Of a DNA stretch of 64,000 bases, positions 63,135 through 64,000 are shown one piece after another (the stretch's first letter is position 1; each line of letters starts with the position of its first letter). The notes under the pieces are model-generated. The model did no database searches and had not been told where the DNA came from. It saw only the letters and a list, made by a program, of their open reading frames with translations. The DNA comes from Lucifuga dentata (taxonomy: Eukaryota > Chordata > Actinopteri > Ophidiiformes > Bythitidae). The stretch spans positions 124,001 to 188,000 of the forward strand of contig VXCM01000225.1 in NCBI GenBank assembly GCA_014773175.1, given 5' to 3'. The position numbers and the translations under genes were made by a program.

Positions 63135-63344
63135 GTTAGCAGGAGAAACATTGAATTTCAAATTTGATTTTGAAAGATTCTGGGATTTGGCAGAAATAAA
63201 TAAATAAATAAATAAATAAACAACAAGAAAACTAAAATATGTTTTTTTTTTTTTATTTTGGAAAATGGCTGTCAGTAATGTAACATGTACGCAGGTAGTC
63301 ATTATAGGGCTTAAACATGCAAAATCACAGGTATAGTCCTTTAA
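63135..63344 (+). mobile_element. TTAA element, copy L, right part only
   Basis: It begins within the family interior (TTAGCAGGAGAAACATTGAA) exactly where a GATGGCG-family end stops, and ends CACAGGTATAGTCCTTTAA. It contains an (AATA)n expansion at about 63196-63222 and a T run near 63243. Confidence 0.65.
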
Positions 63345-64000
63345 CACATTGGGAAAAAAGTGAGGGGATGATATTGCATTCATAATTAAAACAGCTTATC
63401 AATAATAATAATAATAAGAAGAAGAAGAAGAAGAAGAAGAAGAATCTTTCTGATTCTGCATGTATGTAGTTATAGTGGCTCATACTGGTTAAAATATAAA
63501 ATATAATTCATTACATACATGAATCATACAATGTTTTCATTCCTACCTTATCAGTCACACAGGTTTAAAATGTATCATCACAACATGCGAGCCGGTTAGT
63601 GTGGGATTACTAACATCATGACATTTGAATGATCAGAATCACGGCCTGAGGCACATACAGTACACGTTGCTCTTAACATGTGTAAAAAAAACAAAAAAAA
63701 AAAAAAAANAAAAAAAAAAAAAACACGTGGACATAAACAATATGAGATCCTCTTAACTCTGTTGTCAATTAAACACAACATGCTGCTGGATTATGTCGCA
63801 TTAATCTTACATTAATTAGTTCTGGTATTTAGACAAGCTATGAAAACTATACCATGTTCTGCATCAAACCAGGAGATTTTTATTTCATATTTTTATGCAC
63901 ATATTAAGTATTTTTCAATCACTTTTTTCCCATTGATATTCACACAATCTTTCTTAATCATGGTTTAATTTCCCCGAGTTATAAAATATTCAAAGAAGAC
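63345..64000. other. Window end, non-coding
   Basis: AAT/AAG microsatellite, a contig join in an A run at 63709, otherwise unique AT-rich sequence. Confidence 0.55.
63403..63443. repeat. (AAT)n-(AAG)n microsatellite
   Basis: Tandem AAT units run directly into about nine AAG units. Confidence 0.9.

Overview
The window is vertebrate nuclear DNA, most probably from a ray-finned (spiny-rayed teleost) fish. It is AT-rich and intron-rich, full of short inverted-repeat transposons, microsatellites and poly-A/T runs, and carries one multi-exon vertebrate gene. No prokaryotic, phage, CRISPR or rRNA feature was seen. Twenty-one isolated 'n' bases, most of them inside homopolymers, look like one-base contig joins from a short-read assembly.

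The only gene I can support is a complete type II classical cadherin on the minus strand (about 33150 down to 5890). Eleven coding exons (exons 2-12) join in frame to a 779-residue precursor: signal peptide, very short prodomain, furin site RSKR, five EC domains with the type II Trp2/Trp4 start, one membrane helix and a catenin-binding tail. Every junction is GT-AG. The internal exon lengths (295, 120, 168, 182, 254, 137, 122, 109, 252) follow the type II cadherin pattern. Comparison from memory places it in the CDH6/CDH9/CDH10 group and favours cdh10. A non-coding exon 1 with a strong donor at 33013/33012 and a CCAAT-containing, GA/CT-rich upstream region probably mark the promoter. A 3' UTR of about 0.8 kb ends at an AATAAA near 5906.

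One assembly fault falls inside coding exon 5: a 64-base segment is repeated either side of an 'n', so an automatic gene model would frameshift there.

The introns and the roughly 30 kb upstream (33.5-64 kb) hold no other recognisable gene. They hold about a dozen copies of one TTAA-flanked element of about 0.4-0.6 kb with inverted ends, a second family with GATGGCG...CGCCATC-like ends (one copy split by a pogo/Tigger-like insertion), a 0.6 kb foldback element, a palindrome-rich array, a tRNA-derived SINE, truncated LINE 3' ends and many microsatellites. I did not find a convincing new biological system. The points most worth a second look are the TTAA element family, with oppositely oriented copies in one pre-mRNA, the nested insertion with its empty-site partner, and the exon-disrupting assembly artefact.
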